From CAYYJM01 sp964471755 (lineage in GTDB: Bacteria; Planctomycetota; Planctomycetia; Gemmatales; Gemmataceae): a stretch of DNA of 5,925 nt. Shown piece by piece: positions 1 through 5,925 of the stretch (position 1 is the first letter of the stretch; each line of letters opens with the position of its first letter). The notes under the pieces were generated by a model, which saw only the letters and a list, made by a program, of their open reading frames with translations, was not told the origin of the DNA and ran no database searches. Where the stretch lies: positions 1 through 5,925 of the forward strand of contig CAYYJM010000339.1 of NCBI GenBank assembly GCA_964471755.1. Direction: 5' to 3'. Both the position numbers and the translations under genes were made by a program.

Positions 1-10
1 AAGATTTAAA

Positions 11-2086
11 ATGAACGCAAAATCAGTCAGCAGCCTGGGCTTTCTGCTCACGCTGGTGCCGCACATCCTGGCCGACGAGGGCATGTGGTTGTTCAACAAC
101 CCGCCCCGCAAGCAGATCAAGGACAAGTACGGCTTCGAGCTGACCGACGACTGGCTGAACCACGTTCAGCGGGCCTCCGTTCGCTTCAATAGCGGCGGGT
201 CCGGCTCGTTCGTCTCGCCCGATGGTCTGGTCCTGACGAACCACCACGTCGGAGCCGACTATCTGCAGAAGATCAGCACGAAAGAGAACGACTACCTCAA
301 GAACGGCTTCCTGGCCAAGACGCGCGCCGACGAGATCAAGTGTACCGGCGCGGAACTGAACGTCCTGGTCAGCATCGAGGACGTGACCCAGCGCGTCAAC
401 GACGCCGTCAAGGGGCAGCCGGCAGACACGGCTGCGGCCAAACGCCGCGAGGTCATGGCCGAGATCGAGAAGGAGTCGAAGGAGAAGACCGGCCTGCGCA
501 GCGACGTGATCACGCTCTATCAGGGCGGCGCGTATCATCTCTACCGCTTCAAGACCTACACCGACGTCCGGCTGGCCTTCGCTCCGGAACAGCAAGCCGC
601 CTTCTTCGGCGGCGACCCGGACAACTTCGAGTACCCCCGCTACGACCTGGACATGTGCCTGTTCCGCGTCTACGAGGACGGCAAGCCAGCGAAGATCGAG
701 GACTATCTGAAGTGGAGCAAGAACGGGGCCAAGGAGGGCGAACTGGTCTTCGTCTCCGGTCATCCGGGCCGGACGAGTCGGCTCAACACGGTTGCCGAGT
801 TGGAGTACCTGCGCGACGTCGGCTTCCCATTCCTGATGCAGCGGCTGAACCGGCTGGAGGTCATGGCCAAGGTCTACAGCGACCAGAGTGCCGAGAACAC
901 GCGCCAGGCCAAGGACTTCCTGTTCGGCGTGCAGAATAGTCGCAAGGCCCGACTCGGCGGTCTGGAAGGGCTGCTCGATCCGGAACTGATGGCGCGCAAG
1001 AAGGAAGAGGAGCGTCTGCTGCGCGAGACGGCGGCGAGCAAGCCGGAGCTGGCGTCCGCCAAGAACGCCTGGGACCGTATCGCCGAGGCCCAGAAGGTGC
1101 GGGCGGCGAACATCCACCGCTACACCCTGCTCGAAGGAGCGGCCGGCTTCAACAGCGAACTGTTCGGCATCGCCCGGGCCCTGGTCCGGGCCGGCGATGA
1201 GTTGCCCAGGCCGAACGGGCAGCGTCTGCGCGAGTTCACTGACGGTGCCCTGCCATCGCTGAAGATCGGTCTGTTCTCGACGGAGGAGATTCACGACGAG
1301 TTCGAGATCACCCGACTGACCGACGCACTGTTGTTCCTCTGTGCCGAACTCGGCTACGACGATCCGCTGGTGCAGAAGGTCCTGGCCGGCAAGGCTCCGA
1401 CCGTCCGTGCGGCCGAGCTGGTCCGCGGCAGCAAGCTCAAGGACGTCGAACTGCGCAAGAAGCTGTTCGAGGGCGGCAAGCAGGCCATCGAGAAATCGAC
1501 CGACCCGATGCTCGCCCTGGCTCGCCTGGTCGATGAGGAATCGCGAGCGGTTCGCAAGATCATCGAGAACAAGGTCGAGGAAGTGTCCCGCCAGGCGTAC
1601 GCCGAGATCGCCAAGGTCAAGTTTGCCCGCGAGGGGACGAGCGTCTATCCCGACGCGACGTTCACCCTGCGGCTGGCGTATGGTGCCGTCAAGGGCTACG
1701 AGGAGGCCGGCAAGAAGGTGCCGTTCGAGACGACGCTGGCCGGCATGTACGAACGCTCGAAGGAGAACGACAACAAGCCGCCCTTCGACCTGCCACGGCG
1801 CTGGGTCGAGCGCAAGGACAAACTCGATCTGAGCGTGCCGTACAATTTCGTCTGCACGGCGGACATCATCGGCGGCAACTCGGGCAGTCCGGTCGTCAAC
1901 ACCAAAGGTGAGGTCGTCGGTCTGATCTTCGACGGCAACATCCAGTCGCTGGTTCTCGGCTTCGCCTACACGGACAACGTGGCCCGGGCCGTCTCGGTGC
2001 ATTCGGCCGGGATGATCGAGGCGATGCGCAAGGTATACGACGCCAACGAGTTGGCCGATGAGCTGACCGGGGTGAAGCGGCCGTAG
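11..2086 (+). CDS. S46 family dipeptidyl-peptidase, exported, DPP7-like
   Basis: This 691-residue protein belongs to peptidase family S46 (DPP7/DPP11 type), serine exopeptidases that release dipeptides from peptide N termini outside the cytoplasmic membrane. Residues 1-21 form a short signal peptide (one Lys, hydrophobic core, likely cut before DEGMW, a typical mature S46 N terminus). The chymotrypsin-like triad is visible: H79 in TNHHVG, D214 in YDLDMCLF and S624 in GGNSGSP. N205, in the GGDPDNFEYPR motif nine residues before D214, and D641 match positions known to bind the substrate amino terminus. Residues about 280-560 are mostly helical, like the lid domain of the family. G642, 18 residues after S624, fits DPP7-type preference for hydrophobic P1 rather than the Arg of acid-specific DPP11. 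Val follows the HH pair where I recall Cys in characterised members. Length is near the family norm of about 700. The start is the first ATG; only ten bases precede it, no clear ribosome site is seen, and a start further upstream cannot be excluded. Family call very secure; specificity inferred. Confidence 0.95.
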   Translation: MNAKSVSSLGFLLTLVPHILADEGMWLFNNPPRKQIKDKYGFELTDDWLNHVQRASVRFNSGGSGSFVSPDGLVLTNHHVGADYLQKISTKENDYLKNGFLAKTRADEIKCTGAELNVLVSIEDVTQRVNDAVKGQPADTAAAKRREVMAEIEKESKEKTGLRSDVITLYQGGAYHLYRFKTYTDVRLAFAPEQQAAFFGGDPDNFEYPRYDLDMCLFRVYEDGKPAKIEDYLKWSKNGAKEGELVFVSGHPGRTSRLNTVAELEYLRDVGFPFLMQRLNRLEVMAKVYSDQSAENTRQAKDFLFGVQNSRKARLGGLEGLLDPELMARKKEEERLLRETAASKPELASAKNAWDRIAEAQKVRAANIHRYTLLEGAAGFNSELFGIARALVRAGDELPRPNGQRLREFTDGALPSLKIGLFSTEEIHDEFEITRLTDALLFLCAELGYDDPLVQKVLAGKAPTVRAAELVRGSKLKDVELRKKLFEGGKQAIEKSTDPMLALARLVDEESRAVRKIIENKVEEVSRQAYAEIAKVKFAREGTSVYPDATFTLRLAYGAVKGYEEAGKKVPFETTLAGMYERSKENDNKPPFDLPRRWVERKDKLDLSVPYNFVCTADIIGGNSGSPVVNTKGEVVGLIFDGNIQSLVLGFAYTDNVARAVSVHSAGMIEAMRKVYDANELADELTGVKRP

Positions 2087-2103
2087 TTGGTTCGCAGGGG
2101 ACG

Positions 2104-2112
2104 AGGCGGAGT
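2104..2112 (+). promoter_or_regulatory. Probable ribosome binding site for the cytochrome gene
   Basis: The purine-rich GAGGCGGAG-like stretch ends about 7-9 bases before the ATG at 2120. It supports that ATG over the TTG at 2087, which abuts the preceding stop codon and has no room for such a site. The match to AGGAGG is imperfect, so the evidence is moderate. Confidence 0.4.
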
Positions 2113-2119
2113 GGTCATC

Positions 2120-3646
2120 ATGTCTCGGCGTCGTCCCCTGATTCTCCTGTTCCTGCTGGTCCTGCTGGCCTGTCTGCCGCTGCTCCTGCTCGGGCCGATG
2201 GCAGCACCGACCGGGCGGGTCGTCGATGAACACGGCCGACCCGTCGTTGGAGCGCGCGTTCGCTGGCAGGCGACCAACCTCGCGACGACCAGCGACGCGG
2301 AGGGGTACTTCCGCCTGCCCGCCGGTCCTGCGGAGGGGCGAATCACTGCCGCACGGGAGGGATACTTCATCGCCGGGGAGAAACCCACGGCGGGGCAACC
2401 GCTCGAACTCGTGCTGCGGGCTCTGCCGGCCGATCACGAGGATTACCGCTGGGTCGATCCAGGCCCGGAGCGGCACCAGCCGGGCAACTGCGCGAGCTGT
2501 CACGACGAGATGTACCGCGAGTGGGCCAGCAGCGGCCATGCACGCTCGGCGACCGGCAAGCACTTCCGCAATCTGTACGAGGGGACCGACTGGACCGGCC
2601 GGTCCGGCGTGAGCTGGGGCGTCCTGACGCAGAACGAGGCCGGAGCGGCCGTCTGCGTCTCGTGCCATGCTCCAGCCGTGCGCGACGATGAACCGGGTGC
2701 CTTCGACCTGCGTCGTGTGACCGGGAATGCACTCCAGGGCGTCCACTGCGATTACTGCCACAAGATCGAGGGCGTCGAGGGGCCGCTCGATGGGTTGAGC
2801 CACGGTCGCTACAATCTGCGCCTGCGCCGACCGGAGACGGGGCAGGGCCGGCAACTCTTCTTCGGCCCGCTCGACGACGTGGATCGCGGCGAGGACAGTT
2901 TCTCGACCTTCCAGCGCGACAGCCGATTCTGTGCCGCCTGCCATGAAGGCGTCGTCTTCGGCGTGCCGGTCTACACGACGCACAGCGAGTGGCAGGCGAG
3001 CCCGGCCAGCCGACAGGGGCGGTCGTGTCAGAGTTGCCATCTGATACCGACAGGCCGCATGACGAACATCGCGCCCGGTCACGGCGGCAGGGAACGCGAT
3101 CCACGGACCCTGGCGAATCATCGCTTCTTCGCCGGGAGCCAGGCGGTGATGCTGCGCGGCAGCCTGAGTCTGCGAGGTGTCCTCCGGCGAGAAGGGGATG
3201 GGCTGGCCGTCACAGCGCGGGTGTCAGCGGCGCAAGTGGGACATCGGGTGCCGACGGGCTACATCGATCGGCACCTGCTCCTGGTGGTCCGGGCGCGCGA
3301 TGCGGCCGGTCGGAGCGTGGAGCCACGGCAGGGGCCACGCTTACCGGACCTGGCCGGCAGTCGGGCCGGAGAAGCGGGATGGTTGTTCGCCCGAGTTTTG
3401 CACGATCCGGAAGGCCGACAGCCCGCTCCGTTCTGGCGGTCGCAGGGAGCCGTGAACGATACTCGTCTCCACCCCGATCGAGTCGAAACGCTCGACTGGT
3501 CTTTCCCGGCCGATGTGCAGACGATAGAACTTCAACTGATCTACCGGCGATTCTGGGAAGAAGTCGCCCGGGCCAAGGGCTGGCCCTCGGTCGAAGTCGT
3601 TGTCCAGGAGAGCCGGCTAACCGTGCCGACCGAAACGAGGCCCTGA
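2120..3646 (+). CDS. Pentahaem c-type cytochrome with N-terminal carboxypeptidase-regulatory-like domain
   Basis: A 508-residue multihaem cytochrome, probably acting in periplasmic or surface electron transfer; its partners are unknown. Residues 3-29 (three Arg, then a long Leu-rich stretch) are a signal anchor or uncleaved membrane segment. LLAC at 15-18 weakly resembles a lipobox, but the residues after it stay hydrophobic. Residues about 31-100 look like a carboxypeptidase-regulatory-like Ig fold (GRVVDEHGRPVVGARV, then EGYFRLP). Five CXXCH motifs follow: CASCH 124-128, CVSCH 179-183, CDYCH 210-214, CAACH 271-275 and CQSCH 303-307. Extra His at 140, 148, 209, 228, 288, 321 and 334 are candidate distal ligands. 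Residues about 350-505 are beta-rich, with GHRVPTG at 374-380 and PFWR at 437-440, as in other cytochrome c554-like proteins. The gene starts 33 bases after the S46 stop, so co-transcription is likely. The same frame opens with TTG at 2087, but ATG 2120 gives a normal signal sequence and a better ribosome site. It is not a recognisable c554, NrfA or hydroxylamine oxidoreductase. Confidence 0.88.
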   Translation: MSRRRPLILLFLLVLLACLPLLLLGPMAAPTGRVVDEHGRPVVGARVRWQATNLATTSDAEGYFRLPAGPAEGRITAAREGYFIAGEKPTAGQPLELVLRALPADHEDYRWVDPGPERHQPGNCASCHDEMYREWASSGHARSATGKHFRNLYEGTDWTGRSGVSWGVLTQNEAGAAVCVSCHAPAVRDDEPGAFDLRRVTGNALQGVHCDYCHKIEGVEGPLDGLSHGRYNLRLRRPETGQGRQLFFGPLDDVDRGEDSFSTFQRDSRFCAACHEGVVFGVPVYTTHSEWQASPASRQGRSCQSCHLIPTGRMTNIAPGHGGRERDPRTLANHRFFAGSQAVMLRGSLSLRGVLRREGDGLAVTARVSAAQVGHRVPTGYIDRHLLLVVRARDAAGRSVEPRQGPRLPDLAGSRAGEAGWLFARVLHDPEGRQPAPFWRSQGAVNDTRLHPDRVETLDWSFPADVQTIELQLIYRRFWEEVARAKGWPSVEVVVQESRLTVPTETRP

Positions 3647-3666
3647 AGTAAAATTCAGTGATTTTT
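3643..3666 (+). terminator. Weak candidate intrinsic terminator after the cytochrome gene
   Basis: CTGAA at 3643-3647 pairs with TTCAG at 3654-3658 around a six-base loop, and TGATTTTT follows. The stem has only five base pairs and overlaps the stop codon, so it would be a weak terminator. The T tract and the strong promoter about 40 bases downstream make a transcription boundary here plausible. Confidence 0.3.
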
Positions 3667-3695
3667 CTCCGTCCACTGGCCGATGGTATTTTCGT

Positions 3696-3725
3696 TTCAC
3701 ACAATGGACTTGCTCGTCCTATAAT
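3696..3725 (+). promoter_or_regulatory. Near-consensus sigma70-type promoter
   Basis: TTCACA at 3696-3701 differs from the consensus -35 box TTGACA at one base. A perfect -10 box, TATAAT, lies at 3720-3725 after an 18-base spacer. Transcription should start near 3731-3733 and leave a leader of roughly 80-90 bases before the small gene. The region is clearly more AT-rich than the flanking genes, as expected of a promoter. No repressor operator is evident. Confidence 0.75.
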
Positions 3726-3753
3726 AGATGGAGAGGCTGGGAAAGATCGGTCG

Positions 3754-3798
3754 ATGAAGAACCCTCGATCAGGAGCGATGTTCTACCCTCCGAAATAG
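3754..3798 (+). CDS. Possible 14-codon leader ORF
   Basis: An ATG-started ORF inside the mRNA leader would encode MKNPRSGAMFYPPK and stop at TAG. A purine-rich GGGAAAG (about 3740-3746) lies seven bases upstream, a workable ribosome-site distance. The second in-frame ATG at 3778 follows AGGAG too closely to be preferred. The ORF is not in frame with the gene at 3809 and ends about ten bases before it. It has no run of codons for a single amino acid, so classic attenuation is not indicated. An ORF this short can arise by chance. Confidence 0.2.
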   Translation: MKNPRSGAMFYPPK

Positions 3799-3808
3799 CC
3801 TGCCAGAA

Positions 3809-4081
3809 ATGAGCTTGAACATGAGTTCGGACAATCATATCCGCCAACTGCTCAATCGTGGGCGCAAGGCAGGGCTGTCCCTGCGTGAGTTGTACAGCGC
3901 CCTGGCCACGCTGCCCGCAGAGGCGTCGAGCCACTCCGAGCCGCAGGTCGATGGCAACGGCTACATCGCCACGGTCGATGAACAGGGGCGTCGCGAATAT
4001 CGTCCGTTGACCGAGAGTCCATCGAACGCGGAAATCCCTGTTCCGACGCCCACACCGGAGCAGGAATCGCAAGCCGAGTGA
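3809..4081 (+). CDS. Small conserved-looking hypothetical protein, 90 residues
   Basis: I do not recognise this protein and assign no function. Residues about 6-34 are likely helical and amphipathic (NHIRQLLNRGRKAGLSLREL and on to the Thr/Leu-rich end). Residues about 46-67 look like a short beta hairpin (VDGNGYIATVDEQGRREYRP). The tail from about 70 is acidic and Pro-rich, probably disordered. There is no Cys, signal peptide or membrane segment, so a cytoplasmic protein is expected. Coding status is supported by GC-rich third positions, a near-consensus promoter just upstream and a strong intrinsic terminator 16 bases after the stop, which together make a single-gene unit. ATG 3821 (MSSDNHIRQ) is an equally credible start, giving 86 residues; neither start has a good Shine-Dalgarno match. 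The basic helical N terminus could bind a nucleic acid or a partner protein, but that is only a guess. Confidence 0.75.
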   Translation: MSLNMSSDNHIRQLLNRGRKAGLSLRELYSALATLPAEASSHSEPQVDGNGYIATVDEQGRREYRPLTESPSNAEIPVPTPTPEQESQAE

Positions 4082-4097
4082 AGGCTGCCAGTCGATG

Positions 4098-4133
4098 GCC
4101 CCGGCGAACTGACGCCGGGGCTCGTTCGTTTTT
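4098..4133 (+). terminator. Intrinsic terminator of the small gene
   Basis: GCCCCGGCG at 4098-4106 and CGCCGGGGC at 4113-4121 form a perfect nine-base-pair GC stem around the six-base loop AACTGA. It is followed by TCGTTCGTTTTT. This is a canonical rho-independent terminator for the + strand. The hairpin also lies just past the stop of the convergent VWA gene, but on that strand no T tract follows it, so termination there would be weaker or would need another factor. Confidence 0.88.
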
Positions 4134-4136
4134 GGC

Positions 4137-5660
4137 TCAGGGCCGGGACATGCCGACAAAGCTCCCCTGGTTCTCGCGCGACAGCGACCAGAGAAAGGCT
4201 CCCACGTCGGGACTGTCGTAGTAGAAGCCGACGCTGTGGATGCGGACGGTGGGCAGGTTCGGGATGATCCGATTCCAGTTCTGACGCAGCGTCAGCCGGA
4301 CGTGGTCGCCCAGGCGGCGCGCCAGTTCCGAGTCCGAGAGCGAGCGGGCCACGACCGGATCGACGCCGACACCGCGACTGGGAAGGCCGTCGGAGAAGAG
4401 ATAGACCGTGTCGAGGTGGCTGGCGCGGAGTCGGAAGGCGGCCTCCAGGCCGGCGTACATGTTGGTGCCGCCGTCCGGCTTGTACTTCGGATCGCGCAGC
4501 GTCCGCATGACCAGGTCGGGACTGCTGGCCGGATCGAAGCGGAGCCATTCGCCAGGCTGGCCGAGCGGAAAGGACGCTTCACGGGAGAAGATCACCAGCT
4601 GATACGATTCCAGGTCGGGCAGGCTCTTCATCACCCGGCCGACGGTGTCGATCACGGTGGTGTATTTCTCCGGGAAGGGCTTGCCGTCGGCCGTCTCGAT
4701 CATGCTCAGGGACGTATCGACGATGAAGACGACGCGCTTGCCGGTCAACTCGATGCCAGCGAAACGCGACTCGGTGCTGGCCTTCATCTTGGCGAATTTG
4801 GCTTCCAGGGCCTTCTTCTCGTCCTGCAAGTTGAGCAGGGTCCGGATCTGGGCGGCGACTTCCTTCTCCAGATCGCGGACGCGGGTCTGACTGGTGGTCA
4901 GGTTGCTGGCGTGCGTGGAGAGCGTCTTCTCCAGGGTGGACTTGTCGCTGTTCAGGGCGGACATGGTCTTCTCCAGCGCGGCCAGGTTCTTCGCCAGCGT
5001 GGCCTTGTCGGTGGTCAGCAGCTGTACGCGCCGCGACAGATCGAGCAGGTCCGCATCACGGGTGCGGAGCAGTTCACCGGACTGCTTCTCCTTGCTGCGT
5101 GCGGCGGCGAGGTCGGCATCGCGCAGTCGGAGCGCGGTGGCGGCGTCCTTCTCCAGGGCGCGGGCCGCGGCCAGTTCCTTCTCCAGGGCGGGGAGGCGAT
5201 CGGCCAGAGCCTGGAGGGCGCGCAGGCGATCCTGCAAGGTGACCTTCTCCCGGTCGAGGTCGCCGGCGCGAGTGCGCTCCCGGTCGAGCAGGGCGCGCAG
5301 CCCTTCGAGGTCCTTGCTGGTGAGGGCCTGACGTTTGGCGGCGTCGTCCAGTTGCGTTTCCAGGGTGAGGATGCGGGTCCGCTGGGTGGCCAGGTCCTTA
5401 TCCAGGGCGTTCCTGGCACGCTGGGTCTCATCGAGAGAGCCCTGGAGTTCGAGGAGCAGACGGTAGGCCCCGTCGCGATCCTCGGTGACGCCGGCGAGGA
5501 GGGCGGCGGCCTGTTGGGTCTGCTGCTCGGTCTGAATCTGGAAGTCCTGGGCCTTGCGGAGGTTCCACAGCCACAGGAGCAGCACGCTGCCCAGGGCGCA
5601 GCAGAAGACGTCCACCATGCTCAGGCTGAAGATCGACGGCGTGCGATGGCGGATGCGCAT
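4137..5660 (-). CDS. Membrane-anchored coiled-coil protein with C-terminal VWA domain
   Basis: This 507-residue protein has three visible parts. Residues 11-33 (FSLSMVDVFCCALGSVLLLW and following) are one membrane segment preceded by basic residues, so most of the chain probably lies outside the cytoplasm; the layout recalls MotB/ExbD-type anchors. Residues about 38-300 are a long charged coiled coil rich in Leu, Glu, Lys, Arg and Ala, with 21-residue internal repeats. Residues about 307-505 are a von Willebrand factor A domain that begins KRVVFIVDTSLSM. Its MIDAS metal site is complete: D315, S317 and S319 in DTSLS, T399 in GGT, and D424 in FSDG. VWA domains with this site bind a divalent cation and a protein partner. 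The start ATG is supported by GAGGAA about nine bases upstream. The gene lies 12 bases after the FHA gene's stop, so the two are very likely one operon. Its biological target is unknown. I recall similar anchored VWA proteins as common in planctomycetes. Confidence 0.88.
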   Translation of the reverse strand: MRIRHRTPSIFSLSMVDVFCCALGSVLLLWLWNLRKAQDFQIQTEQQTQQAAALLAGVTEDRDGAYRLLLELQGSLDETQRARNALDKDLATQRTRILTLETQLDDAAKRQALTSKDLEGLRALLDRERTRAGDLDREKVTLQDRLRALQALADRLPALEKELAAARALEKDAATALRLRDADLAAARSKEKQSGELLRTRDADLLDLSRRVQLLTTDKATLAKNLAALEKTMSALNSDKSTLEKTLSTHASNLTTSQTRVRDLEKEVAAQIRTLLNLQDEKKALEAKFAKMKASTESRFAGIELTGKRVVFIVDTSLSMIETADGKPFPEKYTTVIDTVGRVMKSLPDLESYQLVIFSREASFPLGQPGEWLRFDPASSPDLVMRTLRDPKYKPDGGTNMYAGLEAAFRLRASHLDTVYLFSDGLPSRGVGVDPVVARSLSDSELARRLGDHVRLTLRQNWNRIIPNLPTVRIHSVGFYYDSPDVGAFLWSLSRENQGSFVGMSRP

Positions 5661-5668
5661 GCGGAGGC

Positions 5669-5674
5669 TTCCTC
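5669..5674 (-). promoter_or_regulatory. Ribosome binding site of the VWA gene
   Basis: On the minus strand GAGGAA lies eight to nine bases before the ATG at 5660. It overlaps the TGA stop of the FHA gene at 5673-5675. This fixes the start of the VWA protein and suggests translational coupling between the two genes. Confidence 0.6.
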
Positions 5675-5925
5675 AGGAACGGCCAATGAACTGCAACACG
5701 GGGCCCTGCGGTCCCAGGCGGATACGGTCGCCGGAATGCAGCGGCAGACACTGCCGGACGGGTCGCTCGTTGACGAAGGTGCCATGTCGGCTGTGGTCGC
5801 GGAGCGTGTAGCTGCGCTGGTCGAGCAGGATATCGCAGTGATGGGTCGAGACACAAGGGTACTGGCCGCTGGGGAAGCTGAGGTCGCAGTCGGGGTTCCT
5901 GCCGAGGGCGAAGACGCCGCGACCG
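5673..5925 (-). CDS. FHA-domain protein, C-terminal part only (N terminus beyond window)
   Basis: The last 83 residues of a forkhead-associated domain protein are visible; the rest lies outside the window. FHA domains bind phosphothreonine peptides, usually downstream of Ser/Thr kinases. The visible segment covers most of the domain, with the GR pair (GRNPDCDL), the S-x-x-H motif (VSTHHCDI), DHSRHGTFVN and the closing strands SGDRIRLG and VLQFIGRS. Counted from the first full codon, the key phosphopeptide-binding positions are R9, S26, H29 and N52. His47 replaces the Asn usual in the 'RNGT' turn, a mild departure. The domain ends almost at the stop, so FHA is C-terminal here. Any N-terminal region cannot be seen. 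The frame stays open from the window edge to TGA 5673-5675 and the domain match is continuous, so this is a real gene cut by the window. It precedes the VWA gene by 12 bases. Confidence 0.88.
   Translation of the reverse strand, partial: GRGVFALGRNPDCDLSFPSGQYPCVSTHHCDILLDQRSYTLRDHSRHGTFVNERPVRQCLPLHSGDRIRLGPQGPVLQFIGRS

Noticed and set aside
2084..2122. Stop-codon readthrough joining the peptidase and the cytochrome, which are in the same frame with one TAG between them.
   Set aside because: The second protein opens with its own basic and hydrophobic export signal and has its own purine-rich site, so it is a separate gene. The shared frame is a one-in-three coincidence.
23..3121. A 1032-codon open frame on the minus strand opposite the peptidase and cytochrome genes.
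   Set aside because: It mirrors two genes with unmistakable family motifs that share one frame. High GC and biased third positions keep the antisense frame free of stops. Its translation shows no recognisable domain.
3719..4159. A 146-codon minus-strand frame opposite the small gene.
   Set aside because: It runs through the terminator hairpin, begins inside the VWA gene in another frame, and has no recognisable features. The plus-strand gene has a promoter and terminator.
4900..5200. Repeated TTCTCCAG words that could suggest a DNA repeat array.
   Set aside because: They are the reverse complement of Leu-Glu-Lys codons in the coiled coil, with irregular spacing and no conserved unit at DNA level.
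4894..5331. A plus-strand Ser/Arg-rich frame of 145 codons.
   Set aside because: It is the antisense of the Leu/Glu/Lys-rich coiled coil; the low-complexity composition is a by-product of that coding sequence.
5428..5856. Minus-strand frames of 142 and 77 codons across the FHA region.
   Set aside because: They overlap the FHA frame in other phases. Only the frame ending at 5673 gives the continuous FHA motif set.

Overview
The window is GC-rich, densely coding bacterial DNA. Family content points to a planctomycete, probably Gemmataceae-like: a secreted S46 peptidase beside a multihaem cytochrome with a carboxypeptidase-regulatory-like fold, and an FHA protein followed by a membrane-anchored coiled-coil VWA protein with an N-terminal segment around 'SMVDVFCCALG'. 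The assignment rests on recalled family resemblance, not on a marker gene.

Left part (11-3646, + strand): a probable two-gene operon. The first gene encodes an exported S46 dipeptidyl-peptidase with an intact His/Asp/Ser triad and a Gly at the position that separates DPP7 from DPP11. The second, starting about 33 bases later, encodes a membrane-anchored or exported protein with five CXXCH haem c motifs between two beta-rich domains. Both products should act outside the cytoplasmic membrane. A functional link is inferred only from adjacency.

Middle (3647-4136): a compact single-gene unit on the + strand. It has a near-consensus sigma70-type promoter (TTCACA, 18 bases, TATAAT), a leader of roughly 80 bases that contains a possible 14-codon ORF, a gene for a 90-residue protein of unknown function, and a textbook intrinsic terminator (9 bp perfect stem plus T-rich tract).

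Right part (4137-5925, - strand): a second operon, convergent with the first two units. The visible C-terminal 83 residues of an FHA-domain protein run off the window edge. Twelve bases after its stop begins a 507-residue protein with one N-terminal membrane segment, a coiled coil of about 260 residues and a C-terminal VWA domain with complete MIDAS residues. A phosphothreonine-reading module next to a metal-dependent adhesion module suggests a membrane-associated signalling or scaffold pair, but the target is unknown.

I saw no tRNA, rRNA, CRISPR array, insertion sequence or attachment site. The least described material is the small orphan gene with its strong regulatory signals, the cytochrome's domain combination, and the FHA/VWA pair.
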